Source of the DNA: Burkholderiales bacterium
Lineage (GTDB): Bacteria; Pseudomonadota; Gammaproteobacteria; Burkholderiales; Casimicrobiaceae
Direction: 5' to 3'
Length of the DNA: 36,608 nucleotides
NCBI GenBank assembly: GCA_020851235.1
Contig: JADZDD010000015.1
Location: 1-36,608, forward strand
The notes beneath the pieces were generated by a model, which was given only the letters and a program-made list of their open reading frames with translations, was not told the origin of the DNA and ran no database searches. Of the stretch, positions 16,869 to 25,658 are shown in pieces (position 1 is the stretch's first letter; each line of letters begins with the position of its first letter). A program made the translations under genes and the position numbers.

Positions 16869-17351
16869 ATGGTAGCGTTGCCGCAGATGGCGCCATCGAC
16901 GCGTGTCGATTGGCGGCCGATGCGTGGTGGGGACGTCGGCTACGTCGCGGCGCTGGAGTCGCACATCCACGCGGCACCGTGGACCGCGGGTAACTTCCGG
17001 GATGCGCTTGCCGCCGGCTACGCGGCGCAGGTCGCGGAGCGCGGCGGCCGCGTGGTCGCCTACGGCGTGATGATGGTGGCCCCCGGAGAGGCACAGATTC
17101 TCAACGTCTCGGTCGTGCCCGACGCGCGCCGCGAGGGCCTGGGTCGGGCGCTCGTCCAGCGCTTTCTCACCGCCGCGATGCAGGTCGGCGCCGAGCAGGT
17201 GTTCCTCGAGGTTCGCGTGAGCAACGCGCCGGCGCTCGCGCTCTACGAGAGCGTGGGATTCGCGCACGTCGCGCGTCGCGTGGCGTATTACCCGGCCGGT
17301 CCCGACGGCCGGCGCGAGGACGCCCTCGTGATGCGCAAGGAGCTCGCCTGA
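16869..17351 (+). CDS. rimI: Ribosomal protein S18 alanine N-acetyltransferase RimI
   Basis: GNAT-family acetyltransferase that modifies the N-terminal alanine of ribosomal protein S18 in E. coli. From ATG 16869 it has 160 residues; a second ATG at 16887 gives 154, closer to E. coli RimI (148). The fold starts at VDWRPMRGGDVGYVAALE and includes the substrate-side APWT. Motif A for acetyl-CoA is VVPDARREGLGRALVQ, followed by FLEVRVSNAPALALYESVGF and the arginine/tyrosine-rich RRVAYYPAGPDGR, all typical of RimI. It follows tsaB by four bases, so coexpression is expected. A TAGCGT hexamer eight bases before ATG 16887 resembles the leaderless-type elements elsewhere in this window. Confidence 0.92.
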   Translation: MVALPQMAPSTRVDWRPMRGGDVGYVAALESHIHAAPWTAGNFRDALAAGYAAQVAERGGRVVAYGVMMVAPGEAQILNVSVVPDARREGLGRALVQRFLTAAMQVGAEQVFLEVRVSNAPALALYESVGFAHVARRVAYYPAGPDGRREDALVMRKELA

Positions 17352-17385
17352 TGGACGCGACCGACGGAACGCGGCAGAGGCCGGC

Positions 17386-18138
17386 ATGCCGTCGCGCGAG
17401 GTGCGCGGGGTGAGTGCGTCGCGTGCCGATGTGCTTGCCGAGTTGGGGCTCGCGCCGCGCTGGGTGCTCCGGCACGCTCCGGTCGCACCCGCCGATCCCG
17501 CTGGCGGCGCGCCCTCGGTGTCGACGACGGCGTCCGGCGAGGGCGCGCGGCGGGCGCGCATCGCCGCCCTCACCTGGGACGGGTTCGCGGCCGACGTCGC
17601 GGCGTGCACCGCGTGCAAGCTCTGCGCGACGCGCAAGAAGACCGTCCCCGGCACGGGTGATCCACAGGCCGACTGGCTCTTCGTCGGCGAAGCGCCCGGC
17701 GCCGAGGAAGATGCGCGTGGCGAGCCCTTCGTGGGTCAGGCGGGCCATCTGCTCGATGCGATGCTGGCGGCGCTTGGGCTCGACCGCGCGCGGCAGGTCT
17801 ACATCGCCAACGTGCTGAAGTGTCGTCCACCGGGCAACCGGACGCCGGAGCCCGCGGAAGTCGACGCCTGCCGGCCGTACCTCACGCGGCAGATCGAACT
17901 CATCCGCCCGCGGCTCATCGTTGCCCTCGGGCGCGCCGCGGCCTCGCTCCTGCTGGGCACCGACGCCAGCATCGCGAGCTTGCGCGGGCGGGTGCATCGC
18001 CATGGGGATCTGCCCGTCGTGGTGACCTATCATCCGGCGTACCTCTTGCGGACCCTGCCCGACAAGGCCAAGGCGTGGGAGGACCTCGTCTTCGCGCAGA
18101 CGATCATCGCGGGCGAGGCGGGGACGACACCTGCGTAG
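17386..18138 (+). CDS. Family 4 uracil-DNA glycosylase (iron-sulfur)
   Basis: Removes uracil from DNA to start base-excision repair. It has 250 residues from ATG 17386, preceded by AGAGG five bases upstream. The catalytic domain (about 67-245) carries motif A GEAPGAEED (101-109), GEPFVGQAG, and motif B HPAYLLR (216-222). Four cysteines Cys77, Cys80, Cys146 (KCRPP) and Cys162 have the spacing of family 4 enzymes that bind a [4Fe-4S] cluster. Residues 1-65 are an extension with SRADVLAELGLAPRWVLR, a feature often seen in proteobacterial members of this family and slightly reminiscent of DNA polymerase III psi N-termini. It is the third gene of the tsaB-rimI-UDG run. Confidence 0.93.
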   Translation: MPSREVRGVSASRADVLAELGLAPRWVLRHAPVAPADPAGGAPSVSTTASGEGARRARIAALTWDGFAADVAACTACKLCATRKKTVPGTGDPQADWLFVGEAPGAEEDARGEPFVGQAGHLLDAMLAALGLDRARQVYIANVLKCRPPGNRTPEPAEVDACRPYLTRQIELIRPRLIVALGRAAASLLLGTDASIASLRGRVHRHGDLPVVVTYHPAYLLRTLPDKAKAWEDLVFAQTIIAGEAGTTPA

Positions 18139-18170
18139 GCGCAGTTCGTCGCACGGACCCCGCGCAATGC

Positions 18171-18199
18171 TTGCATAGCGACGTGTCACCACGCATATT
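18171..18199 (+). promoter_or_regulatory. Candidate promoter for the lemA-TPM cluster
   Basis: TTGCAT at 18171-18176 (four of six), a 17-base spacer and CATATT at 18194-18199 (four of six). It ends 51 bases before the lemA ATG. It lies in a locally AT-rich patch between two GC-rich genes. Confidence 0.45.
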
Positions 18200-18250
18200 T
18201 CGCGTCGCGGCCCCGTCGATGGCCGCATTCATCGTTTCAGGGAGAGACCC

Positions 18251-18913
18251 ATGACCAAGAAGCTCATTGCCCTGCTCACCGCCCTCGTGGCGCTTTCACT
18301 CGGTGGCTGCGGGTACAACGACCTGCAGCGCCAGGACGAAGGAATCAAGGGCGCCTGGTCGGAAGTGGTGAACCAATACCAGCGGCGCGCCGACCTCGTG
18401 CCCAACCTCGTCAATACCGTCAAGGGTTATGCCGCACACGAGGCCGACGTGCTGACCGCGGTGACGAACGCGCGCGCAAAGGTCGGCACGATCCAGGCGA
18501 CACCCGAACTCGTCAACGATCCGGCCGCCTTCGCGAAGTTCCAGGCGGCGCAGGGTGAGCTCACGAGCGCGCTGTCGCGGCTGCTCGTGGTTGCCGAGAA
18601 CTATCCCAACCTCAAGGCCGACGGCGCGTTTCGCGACCTCCAGTCGCAGCTCGAAGGCACGGAGAATCGCATCACGGTGGCACGCAAGCGCTACATCGAC
18701 TCGGTCCAGCAGTACAACACCACGGTGCGATCGTTCCCGACGAATCTCACGGCGATGCTCTTCAAGATGGAGGTGAAGCCCAACTTCACCGTCGAGAACG
18801 AGGCGGCGATCAGCCGTCCACCCACGGTCGATTTCGGCAAGACGCCGGCAGCGCCCGCGCCTGCGGCGCCGGCCAAGACGTCGGGCTTGCGCACACTGCC
18901 ACACGCCGCCTGA
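18251..18913 (+). CDS. lemA: LemA family lipoprotein
   Basis: Membrane-anchored protein of 220 residues. The N-terminus is a lipoprotein signal (KKLIALLTALVALSLGGC) with lipobox LGGC and lipidated Cys20. The LemA core follows (about 24-185): DEGIKGAWSEVVNQYQRRA, then DLVPNLVNTVKGYA and FRDLQSQLEGTENRI, the hallmark helical-bundle motifs. A Pro/Ala-rich tail begins near residue 195. GGAGAG lies four bases before the ATG. LemA genes commonly precede TPM-domain genes, exactly as here; the joint function is not established, though envelope-stress and secretion roles have been proposed. Position 21 after the cysteine is Gly, so outer-membrane sorting is plausible. Confidence 0.94.
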   Translation: MTKKLIALLTALVALSLGGCGYNDLQRQDEGIKGAWSEVVNQYQRRADLVPNLVNTVKGYAAHEADVLTAVTNARAKVGTIQATPELVNDPAAFAKFQAAQGELTSALSRLLVVAENYPNLKADGAFRDLQSQLEGTENRITVARKRYIDSVQQYNTTVRSFPTNLTAMLFKMEVKPNFTVENEAAISRPPTVDFGKTPAAPAPAAPAKTSGLRTLPHAA

Positions 18914-18956
18914 CGCGCCTCGTACGGTCGCGTTGCGGCGCGCAGCTTCGCCATCC

Positions 18957-19991
18957 ATGCCCCACCTCGTCGCGAGCGCCGTGCCCGCGGGTCGCACCCG
19001 TGTTCGCGAACGGCGCGCGCGTGTGCGGGTCGGCGCCGCGCACGCGGCATCGCGCTGGGGCACGTGGGCGCGGATCGTCGCCTGCGCGTGGCTCGCGCTC
19101 GCGTGCCCGCTCGTACACGCCTGGGAGGCTGGCAGCGACGGTCTCACGCCGATTCCGGAGCTGCGCGATCGCGTCACCGATTTGACGCGAACGCTCTCGC
19201 CGCAGGCGTCGCAGGCGCTCGTCGCGAAACTCGCGGCGTGGGAGGCGAAGACCGGCAACCAACTCGTGGTGCTCGTCGTCCCCAGCACGCAGCCGGAGTC
19301 GATCGAGGCGTACGGGATCCGCGTCGCCGAAGCATGGAAGATCGGGCGCAAGGGTCACGACAACGGCGCACTGCTCATCGTGGCCAAGGACGATCGCAAG
19401 CTCCGCATCGAAGTGGGTTACGGTCTCGAAGGGACGCTCACCGACGCCATCTCCCGGCGGATCGTGAGCGACGTGATCGCGCCGCAGTTTCGCAACAACC
19501 AGTTCGACCAGGGGATCACGGCAGGCGTCGATGCGATCATCGCCACCGTCGACAAGGATCCGGGAGCGGTCGTTCCCGCACCGGCAACCGCGGCGCGCGA
19601 CTGGGGTCACGTTCCGGTCATCCTGCTCTTCATCGTCTTCGTGATCGTACCGGCGGCGGGCCGCGTGCTGCGCCAGATGTTCGGTACCGTGGCCGGCACG
19701 ACCTTGGGTTCGGGTCTTGCCGGGATCGGCACCTGGTTCGTGCTGGGTTCGGTGTTCTTCGGTATCGTCGCGGCGGTGCTCGCGCTCATCGTCCTGCTGA
19801 TCGGGGCGGCGATGGGATCCGGGGTCACTCGCGGCACCTGGACTTCCTCGGGCGGCCGTTCGCGCGACAGCGGCTGGGGTGGCGGCGGCTGGGGAGGGGG
19901 TGGTTGGAGTGGCGGCGGCGGTGGCGGTGGTGGTGGATTCTCTGGCGGCGGTGGCAGCTTTGGCGGCGGCGGCGCCTCGGGGAGCTGGTGA
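18957..19991 (+). CDS. TPM-domain membrane protein with glycine-rich tail (YgcG-like)
   Basis: About 344 residues from ATG 18957; a TTG at 18933 would add eight. An unusually long Arg-rich N-region precedes a signal/anchor helix (about 37-54, ending PLVHA). The TPM domain covers about 65-190: RVTDLTRTLSPQASQAL, then NQLVVLVVPST, DNGALLIVAKDD and RKLRIEVGYGLEGTLTD. Two or more membrane helices follow (about 205-275). The last 45 residues are almost only Gly, Trp, Ser and Phe, as in other YgcG/TPM proteins. It follows lemA by 43 bases and overlaps nothing. The TPM fold is found in photosystem repair and in periplasmic proteins; the enzymatic role, if any, is unsettled. Confidence 0.9.
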   Translation: MPHLVASAVPAGRTRVRERRARVRVGAAHAASRWGTWARIVACAWLALACPLVHAWEAGSDGLTPIPELRDRVTDLTRTLSPQASQALVAKLAAWEAKTGNQLVVLVVPSTQPESIEAYGIRVAEAWKIGRKGHDNGALLIVAKDDRKLRIEVGYGLEGTLTDAISRRIVSDVIAPQFRNNQFDQGITAGVDAIIATVDKDPGAVVPAPATAARDWGHVPVILLFIVFVIVPAAGRVLRQMFGTVAGTTLGSGLAGIGTWFVLGSVFFGIVAAVLALIVLLIGAAMGSGVTRGTWTSSGGRSRDSGWGGGGWGGGGWSGGGGGGGGGFSGGGGSFGGGGASGSW

Positions 19992-20004
19992 GGTGACGGC
20001 GCGA

Positions 20005-20511
20005 ATGCCCTCGTCGAGACTGCGGCGGCTGTGGCGGCACTTTCGTGTCGACCGCGCGCACGTCCACCGCGCGTTTCCGCCTGCCGCGCTCACCCGCGTC
20101 GAGCAGGCGATCGCCGCGTGCGAGAAGCGTCACTCCGGGCAGATCTGCGTCGTCCTCGAGGCGTCGCTGCCGCTCGCGCGGGTGTGGCAGGGTCAAACGC
20201 CGCGGGAGCGCGCGCTCGAGGTCTTTGGCGCACTGCGGGTGTGGGACACCGAGCACAACGATGGCGTGCTCATCTATCTGCTGCTTGCCGATCGCGACGT
20301 CGAGATCGTCGCCGATCGTGGCATCCACGCCAAGGTCGGCGCCGGCGCCTGGGAGGCGATCTGTCGCACGATGGAGCAGGGATTCGCCGCCGGGCGTTAC
20401 GCGGACACCGCCGTCGACGGGGTCAACGCCGTGGGCGAGCACCTCGTCGCGCACGCGCCGCGGGCGGACGGGGGCACGAACGAACTCGCCGACCGGCCGA
20501 TCGTGCTGTAG
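20005..20511 (+). CDS. Second, soluble TPM-domain protein
   Basis: A 168-residue protein from ATG 20005; an in-frame GTG at 19993 is an alternative, two bases past the preceding stop. It has no signal peptide or membrane helix. The N-terminus is basic (RLRRLWRHFRVDRAHVHRAF). The TPM-type core has RVEQAIAACEKRHSGQICVV, NDGVLIYLLLADRDVEIVAD and RGIHAKVGAGAWEAIC, matching the second half of the domain in the gene before it. It ends the lemA-TPM-TPM cluster. Paralogous TPM genes of this short form follow the long form in many betaproteobacteria. Function unknown; the pairing suggests the short form works at the cytoplasmic face. Confidence 0.87.
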   Translation: MPSSRLRRLWRHFRVDRAHVHRAFPPAALTRVEQAIAACEKRHSGQICVVLEASLPLARVWQGQTPRERALEVFGALRVWDTEHNDGVLIYLLLADRDVEIVADRGIHAKVGAGAWEAICRTMEQGFAAGRYADTAVDGVNAVGEHLVAHAPRADGGTNELADRPIVL

Positions 20512-20569
20512 CCGAGGGCATCCCTTTCGCGCCGGCCCCCGTGCGCACGCCGGGCCTTTCCCGGTTTGG

Positions 20570-21844
20570 CTAATGCGGTCTCCCGTCGCCTTCCTCGGCG
20601 ATGAGGTGCAGCGCGTCGCTCTTCGACTGGTTGTACATGAATCGCCACAGCACGAGGAGCATGGCCGCCGACATGAAGAGGCCGAACAGAACGATCGCGC
20701 GATTGACCGAGGCGCCGGTGTAGGTGAGGTACGCGTACAGCCCGAGCATCACGAGGATGCCGAGGTTCTCGTTGAAGTTCTGCACCGCGATCGAATGCCC
20801 CGCGCCCATGAGCACGTGGCCGCGATGCTGCAGGAGCGCATTCATCGGGACCACGAAGAATCCCGCGCACGCGCCGATGAGGATCATGAGCACCGCAGCC
20901 ACCGGCACGCTGCGGGCGAAGACCATCGTGATCACCACGAGTCCCATGGCGACGCCGATCGGCAGGACCTGGACCGATTGCCGCAGCGACACGAAGCGGG
21001 CGGCGAGGATCGCGCCGACGGCGATTCCGACGGCCACGACGCCCTGCATGATCGACGCCTGCGACAGGTCGAAGTCGAGCGCCTTCTGCGCCCAGGCAAG
21101 CACGATGAACTGGAGCGTGGCACCCGCGCCCCAGAACAGCGTCGTCGTGGCAAGCGAGACCTGCCCCAGACGATCGCGCCACAAGAGCATGACGCAGTGC
21201 GAGAACTCGCGGATGAGGAAGATCGGATTGCGGCTCGGCTGGCGGTGGTCGACCCCCGTGTCGGGGATGTACCAGTTGAAGATCGCTGCGACGACGTAGA
21301 TGACCGCGATCACCGCGATCGCCGCATCGGGTGCCGTATTGATGCCGGTCTCGATCAGCGGCGCGTCGAAGCCGAGCAGCACCGCCGATACCTTCGTGCT
21401 GATGAGCGCGCCGCCCAGGAGCACGCCGAGCACGATCGACGCCACCGTCGTGCCCTCGATCCAGCCGTTCGCCGCGACGAGTTGCTTCGCCGGCAGAAGC
21501 TCGGTCAGGATGCCGTACTTGGCCGGCGAGTACGCGGCGGCACCGAAGCCCACCACCGCGTAGGCGGCGAGCGGGTGTACCGTGAACAGCATGAAAAGAC
21601 AGCCCACCACCTTGATCGCGTTGGTGATGAGCATGACGCGGCCCTTGGGCATCGAGTCGGCGAAGGCGCCGACCCATGGCGCGAGCAGGACGTAGGAGAC
21701 GACGAACGACTGTTTGAGCGCCGGCACCATCCACGCCGGAGAGTTCGAGTCCTGGAGCAGTGCGATGGCAGCGATGAGGAGCGCGTTATCGGCGAGCGAC
21801 GAGAAGAACTGCGCCGCCATGATGATGTAAAAACCGGGCTTCAT
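20570..21844 (-). CDS. lplT: Lysophospholipid transporter LplT-like MFS protein
   Basis: Major-facilitator inner-membrane protein with about 12 helices, 424 residues from ATG 21844 (E. coli LplT is 397). Homology begins at KPGFYIIMAAQFFSSLADNA; the in-frame sequence upstream is the divergent promoter region. Typical motifs are APWVGAFADSMPKGRVML between helices 2 and 3, and the second-half loop VVPMNALLQHRGH. E. coli LplT flips lysophosphatidylethanolamine inward for re-acylation by Aas. No aas gene is in this window, whereas in many bacteria the acyltransferase is fused or adjacent. It faces away from alr, a common arrangement in betaproteobacteria. Confidence 0.88.
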   Translation of the reverse strand: MKPGFYIIMAAQFFSSLADNALLIAAIALLQDSNSPAWMVPALKQSFVVSYVLLAPWVGAFADSMPKGRVMLITNAIKVVGCLFMLFTVHPLAAYAVVGFGAAAYSPAKYGILTELLPAKQLVAANGWIEGTTVASIVLGVLLGGALISTKVSAVLLGFDAPLIETGINTAPDAAIAVIAVIYVVAAIFNWYIPDTGVDHRQPSRNPIFLIREFSHCVMLLWRDRLGQVSLATTTLFWGAGATLQFIVLAWAQKALDFDLSQASIMQGVVAVGIAVGAILAARFVSLRQSVQVLPIGVAMGLVVITMVFARSVPVAAVLMILIGACAGFFVVPMNALLQHRGHVLMGAGHSIAVQNFNENLGILVMLGLYAYLTYTGASVNRAIVLFGLFMSAAMLLVLWRFMYNQSKSDALHLIAEEGDGRPH

Positions 21845-21922
21845 ATCCTCGCTGCCGTCGCCGCGGGCGGCCTTCGCGTTCGTGGGTCGGTGGGCCCCAC
21901 CGTACGGTACAAGGGCGCTGGT

Positions 21923-21928
21923 TATAAT
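21923..21928 (+). promoter_or_regulatory. Consensus -10 element (TATAAT) for alr-hldD-comEA
   Basis: A perfect TATAAT, 94 bases before the alr ATG. The -35 position reads CCGTAC, unlike the consensus. The complementary strand offers a TATAAC-like hexamer in the same place that could serve lplT. Confidence 0.6.
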
Positions 21929-22022
21929 GGGGAACGTCGCGGCCCGCGCTTTATACCACGACCGCGCGTGATCGCCGCCACGCGGACCGCCTCCATCCTT
22001 GACCGCAACCTTCGACGTCCGC

Positions 22023-23117
22023 ATGGCGCGACCGCTCTACGCCCAGGTCAACCTCGCCGCGCTGCGGGCGAACCTGGCGCGCGTGCGCGAACTCGCGCCG
22101 AAGGCGCAGGTGCTGGCGGTCGTGAAGGCGAACGCCTACGGCCACGGCCTGTTGCGCGTGCTGCCCGCGCTTGCCGATGCCGACGGCCTCGCTCTGGTCG
22201 AACCGGAGATGGCCTATCTCCTGCGCGAGCATCGCTATTCGCGGCGCATCCTGCTGCTCGAGGGATTCTTCACCCCCGCCGAGTTGTCGGAGTTCGCGCA
22301 GCGCCGGCTCGCGACCGTGGTGCACGACGAGGAGCAGGTTCGGGCATTGGAGACGAGCGTCCTCGAGCGACCACTCGAGGTCTTCGTCAAGGTGAACGCG
22401 GGGATGAACCGCCTCGGCTTTCGCCCGGACAAGGTCGCCGCGGTATGCCGCCGCCTGGCGTCGTCGCCGTCCGTCGCGGCATTGCGGCTCATGCTGCACT
22501 TCGCCCGGGCCGAGGACGACGACGGGCTCGTCGACGCGTTGGCTGCCTTCGATCGCGCCTGCACCGGCCTTCCCTACCCGCGTTCGCTCGCCAACTCGGC
22601 GGGCGTCATTCGCTTTGCGGAAGTCGGCGGTGACGCCGTGCGACCCGGGATCATGCTCTACGGCGCCACCCCGTTGCCGTACGAAACCGCCGAGAGGCTC
22701 GGGCTGCGTCCGGTGATGACGCTGCGCAGCGCCCTCATCGGCGTGCAGGACCTGCGGCCCGGAGACGGCGTCGGTTACGGCGCGACCTACGTCGCGTCGC
22801 GCCCACATCGCGTCGGCGTCATCGCCTGCGGCTACGCCGATGGCTATCCGCGGCACGCGCCCAACGGCACGCCGGTGCTCGTCTGCGACACGCCGGTGCG
22901 CATGGTCGGCCGGCCTTCGATGGACATGCTCACGGTCGACTTGACCGACGTGCCGCAGGCCACGGTCGGCAGTCCCGTCGTGCTGTGGGGCGAAGGGTTG
23001 CCGGTCGACGAGGTCGCATCGGCGGCGGCGACGGTGGGCTACGAATTGTTGTGCGCGGTTGCGCCGCGGGTCCCGTTCGTGACGAGCGAACTCGCGGGCG
23101 TGGATCTCGCCTTATAG
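22023..23117 (+). CDS. alr: Alanine racemase
   Basis: PLP enzyme that makes D-alanine for peptidoglycan; 364 residues from ATG 22023 (a TTG at 21999 is an alternative). The N-terminal TIM barrel begins [18 protein letters not shown]. The PLP-binding Lys35 sits in [10 protein letters not shown], and the second catalytic base is Tyr252 in [20 protein letters not shown] and RPGIMLYGA are also diagnostic. The C-terminal beta domain has [15 protein letters not shown] and [14 protein letters not shown]. The stop is 11 bases before the hldD start, so the two are cotranscribed. It supplies cell-wall precursor beside a lipopolysaccharide gene. Confidence 0.95.
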   Translation: MARPLYAQVNLAALRANLARVRELAPKAQVLAVVKANAYGHGLLRVLPALADADGLALVEPEMAYLLREHRYSRRILLLEGFFTPAELSEFAQRRLATVVHDEEQVRALETSVLERPLEVFVKVNAGMNRLGFRPDKVAAVCRRLASSPSVAALRLMLHFARAEDDDGLVDALAAFDRACTGLPYPRSLANSAGVIRFAEVGGDAVRPGIMLYGATPLPYETAERLGLRPVMTLRSALIGVQDLRPGDGVGYGATYVASRPHRVGVIACGYADGYPRHAPNGTPVLVCDTPVRMVGRPSMDMLTVDLTDVPQATVGSPVVLWGEGLPVDEVASAAATVGYELLCAVAPRVPFVTSELAGVDLAL

Positions 23118-23128
23118 GAGCAACGCAG

Positions 23129-24142
23129 GTGTACATCGTCGTGACCGGCGCTGCCGGATTCGTGGGTTCGAACCTCGTCCGCGGTCTCAACGACCGCGGC
23201 GAGACCGACATCATCGCGGTCGACAACCTCGCTCGCGCCGACAAGTTCCGCAACCTCGTCGACTGCGACTTCGCCGAGTACCTCGACAAGGACGAGTTCC
23301 TCGTTCGTCTGTCGGCGGGGGACTTCGACGACGACATCGCGGCCGTGCTGCACCAGGGGGCCTGCTCGGACACGATGGAGACCGACGGCCGCTACATGAT
23401 GCGCAACAACTATCGGTATTCGATGGACTTGCTCGAGTATTGTCAGAACAACGACGTCCCCTTCCTGTACGCGTCGAGTGCTTCCGTGTACGGCGGCGGC
23501 AGGACCTTCGTCGAGCGTCGCGAGCACGAGGCGCCGCTCAACGTGTACGGGTACTCCAAGTTCCTCTTCGACCAGCACGTGCGCCGCACCCTCGCCGAGC
23601 GCACGGCGCCGATCGTCGGCTTTCGCTACTTCAACGTGTACGGCCCGCGCGAGGCACACAAGGGGCGCATGGCGTCGGTGGCGTATCACTTCTTCCGGCA
23701 GTATCGCGCCGACGGGCGCGTGCGGCTGTTCGAGGGGTCGGGCGGCTACGCCGCAGGCGAGCAGCGGCGCGACTTCGTCGCGGTCGGCGACGTCGTTGCC
23801 GTCAACCTCGAGTTTCTCGATCGCGGCGACCGTTCGGGCATCTACAACGTCGGAACCGGCCGCGCCCAGACGTTCAACGACGTCGCGGTCGCCGTCGTCA
23901 ATGCGTGTCGTCGGATTGCCGGTGAGGCGCCGCTGCCGCTCGCCGACCTCGTTCGCCTGGGCGTGATCGAGTACGTCGAGTTTCCCGCCGCACTCGTCGG
24001 CAAGTATCAAAGCTTCACGCAGGCCGACCTCGCGGCGCTGCGTGCGGCCGGATGCACCGTGCCGATGCGTTCGGTCGAGGAGGGCACCACGGCCTACGTC
24101 GAATGGCTGATGACGCAGGAGGCGGCAACGCCCGTAGCGTGA
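23129..24142 (+). CDS. hldD: ADP-L-glycero-D-manno-heptose 6-epimerase
   Basis: NADP-dependent epimerase that completes ADP-L-heptose for the lipopolysaccharide inner core. The start is GTG 23129, eight bases after AGGAG; this gives 337 residues against 310 in E. coli. The Rossmann motif is [10 protein letters not shown] (6-15), close to the N-terminus as expected. The SDR catalytic motif is Tyr140-x3-Lys144 in [12 protein letters not shown], and the substrate region is [15 protein letters not shown], characteristic of Hld[14 protein letters not shown] is the family insert around residues 75-88. It lies between alr and comEA, in the hldD-comEA-cysM order common in betaproteobacteria. The C-terminal extension of about 20 residues is usual for these members. 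Confidence 0.95.
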   Translation: MYIVVTGAAGFVGSNLVRGLNDRGETDIIAVDNLARADKFRNLVDCDFAEYLDKDEFLVRLSAGDFDDDIAAVLHQGACSDTMETDGRYMMRNNYRYSMDLLEYCQNNDVPFLYASSASVYGGGRTFVERREHEAPLNVYGYSKFLFDQHVRRTLAERTAPIVGFRYFNVYGPREAHKGRMASVAYHFFRQYRADGRVRLFEGSGGYAAGEQRRDFVAVGDVVAVNLEFLDRGDRSGIYNVGTGRAQTFNDVAVAVVNACRRIAGEAPLPLADLVRLGVIEYVEFPAALVGKYQSFTQADLAALRAAGCTVPMRSVEEGTTAYVEWLMTQEAATPVA

Positions 24143-24148
24143 AGGTAC

Positions 24149-24165
24149 GCCGCGCCTTGCGGCGG
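24149..24165. repeat. Small inverted repeat between hldD and comEA
   Basis: CGCCGC and GCGGCG with a five-base loop lie shortly after the hldD stop. No T-tract follows. It could partly separate comEA expression from the upstream genes. Confidence 0.3.
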
Positions 24166-24194
24166 TTCACCTGTCAACACGCACGGAGGTCGTC

Positions 24195-24575
24195 ATGAAG
24201 AAGCTCACGTGGGCGCTGGTGCTCGCGGCCTGGCTCGCAGGTCCCGCCCTGGCTGCGGTCAACATCAACACTGCGACGAAAGAGGAACTCGACACGCTGC
24301 CCGGCATCGGCCCTGCCAAGGCGCAGGCGATCGTCGACTATCGCAAACAGAACGGTCCGTTCAAGACGGTCGACGACCTGAAGTCCGTCCCCGGAATTGG
24401 CGCGAAGCGCCTGGAGCGGATGCGCGCCGATCTCACCGTCGGCGTGCCGGGGCCCGCGGCGGCCACGACGGCCGCGGGGGGTGCCGCGAGCGGTGGTGCC
24501 AAGGCCGACCCGCGAACGGGTGCGTCCGTGGCCAAGGGCGAGGTGCGTAGCGGCGCGGTCCCGCGCGCCCGGTGA
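24195..24575 (+). CDS. comEA: ComEA-type helix-hairpin-helix DNA-binding protein
   Basis: Small exported DNA-binding protein of 126 residues; such proteins pull transforming DNA into the periplasm. A Sec signal ([19 protein letters not shown]) is cleaved near residue 20. The mature protein starts [15 protein letters not shown] and holds two helix-hairpin-helix turns, LPGIGPAKA (35-43) and VPGIGAKR (65-72). A low-complexity Ala/Gly-rich tail fills residues 83-126. GGAGG lies five bases before the ATG. It follows hldD by 52 bases. The name reflects the family; competence in this organism is not shown. The GspE-like ATPase at 5.5 kb could be part of the same pilus-based uptake machinery. Confidence 0.9.
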   Translation: MKKLTWALVLAAWLAGPALAAVNINTATKEELDTLPGIGPAKAQAIVDYRKQNGPFKTVDDLKSVPGIGAKRLERMRADLTVGVPGPAAATTAAGGAASGGAKADPRTGASVAKGEVRSGAVPRAR

Positions 24576-24701
24576 CGGCGGCAGGGGCGCCGGTGCGCCA
24601 CCGGAGCTCGCGATCGATGCGACCCGTCCACGATGGGGGAATGTCCGGGGCCTCGCGCGGCGTCCCCCTTCGCTGCAAGCGAGGCACCACGGCAACGAGG
24701 T

Positions 24702-24707
24702 TACAAT
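24702..24707 (+). promoter_or_regulatory. Candidate -10 (TACAAT) placed for a leaderless cysM mRNA
   Basis: TACAAT (five of six) ends six bases before the cysM GTG. RNA polymerase starting at the usual distance would begin on the start codon. The bases between are CCGCCG, so there is no ribosome site. No -35 is visible. Confidence 0.55.
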
Positions 24708-24713
24708 CCGCCG

Positions 24714-25598
24714 GTGGACGCAACGCTCGAAACCACGATCGGCAGCACCCCGCTCGTGCGGCTTGCACGGATGGGGCAGGGCCGCGGCAACGTCGTCCTG
24801 GCCAAGCTCGAGGGCAACAATCCGGCGGGCTCGGTCAAGGATCGGCCGGCATTGTCGATGATCGTCGAGGCCGAACGGCGCGGCGAGATCAAGCCCGGCG
24901 ACACGCTCATCGAGGCGACGTCCGGCAACACCGGAATCGCCCTTGCCATGGTGGCGGCCAGCCGCGGTTACCGCATGATCCTCATCATGCCGGACAACCT
25001 TTCCCTCGAGCGGCAGCAGGCGATGACCGCGTACGGGGCGAAGCTCATTCTCGTCACCAAGGCGCAGGGCATGGAAGGCGCGCGCGACCTCGCGCTCGCG
25101 ATGCGCGCACGCGGTGAGGGGACCGTCCTCGACCAGTTTGCCAATCCGGACAATCCGCTCGCGCACTACCGTACGACGGGGCCCGAACTGTGGCGCGACA
25201 CCGAAGGCAGGATCACGCACTTCGTGTCGGCGATGGGGACCACCGGCACGATCATGGGGACGTCGCGGTTCCTGAAGGAGAAGAACCCGAGGATCACCAT
25301 CGTCGGCGCGCAGCCTGCCGAAGGCGCATCGATTCCGGGCATCCGCAAGTGGCCCGATGCGTACCTGCCGAAGATCTACGACGCCGCGCGCATCGATCGC
25401 ATCGAGCCGGTGACGCAGCACGATGCCGAAGAGACGATGCGGCGCCTCGCCCGCGAGGAGGGCCTGTTTTGCGGCGTGTCGTCCGGCGGCGCGTGCGCGA
25501 TCGCGCTACGGATCGCGCAGGAAGTGAGTGGAGCGACGATCGCCTTCATCGTTTGCGATCGTGGTGACCGGTACCTGTCCACCGGCGTTTTCGCCTGA
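24714..25598 (+). CDS. cysM: Cysteine synthase B (O-acetylserine sulfhydrylase)
   Basis: PLP enzyme that joins O-acetylserine with sulfide or thiosulfate to make cysteine (or S-sulfocysteine). The start is GTG 24714, since homology begins at TLETTIGSTPLVRLARM; 294 residues. The PLP lysine is Lys42 in NPAGSVKDRPAL, and the cofactor loop is TSGNTGIALAM. The phosphate-binding SAMGTTGTIMGTSRFLKE and the C-terminal FCGVSSGGA complete the fold. The short loop and the ISO-type RPALSMI segment fit CysM rather than CysK. It has its own -10 element just before the start. It closes the alr-hldD-comEA-cysM neighbourhood. Confidence 0.94.
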   Translation: MDATLETTIGSTPLVRLARMGQGRGNVVLAKLEGNNPAGSVKDRPALSMIVEAERRGEIKPGDTLIEATSGNTGIALAMVAASRGYRMILIMPDNLSLERQQAMTAYGAKLILVTKAQGMEGARDLALAMRARGEGTVLDQFANPDNPLAHYRTTGPELWRDTEGRITHFVSAMGTTGTIMGTSRFLKEKNPRITIVGAQPAEGASIPGIRKWPDAYLPKIYDAARIDRIEPVTQHDAEETMRRLAREEGLFCGVSSGGACAIALRIAQEVSGATIAFIVCDRGDRYLSTGVFA

Positions 25599-25658
25599 AG
25601 CGCGGCGCCTGCGCGCCCGTGCCCTGGCCAACCCGACTGCAACGCTCGCGGAGCGCGC

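Noticed and set aside
18161-18176. A sigma-54 promoter ending in TTGCAT upstream of lemA
   Set aside because: No GG is found at the required distance (GG-N10-GC), so the -24 element is missing.
20045-22633. An 862-codon plus-strand open frame over lplT and alr
   Set aside because: It is antisense to lplT and out of frame with alr; no domain is visible in its translation.
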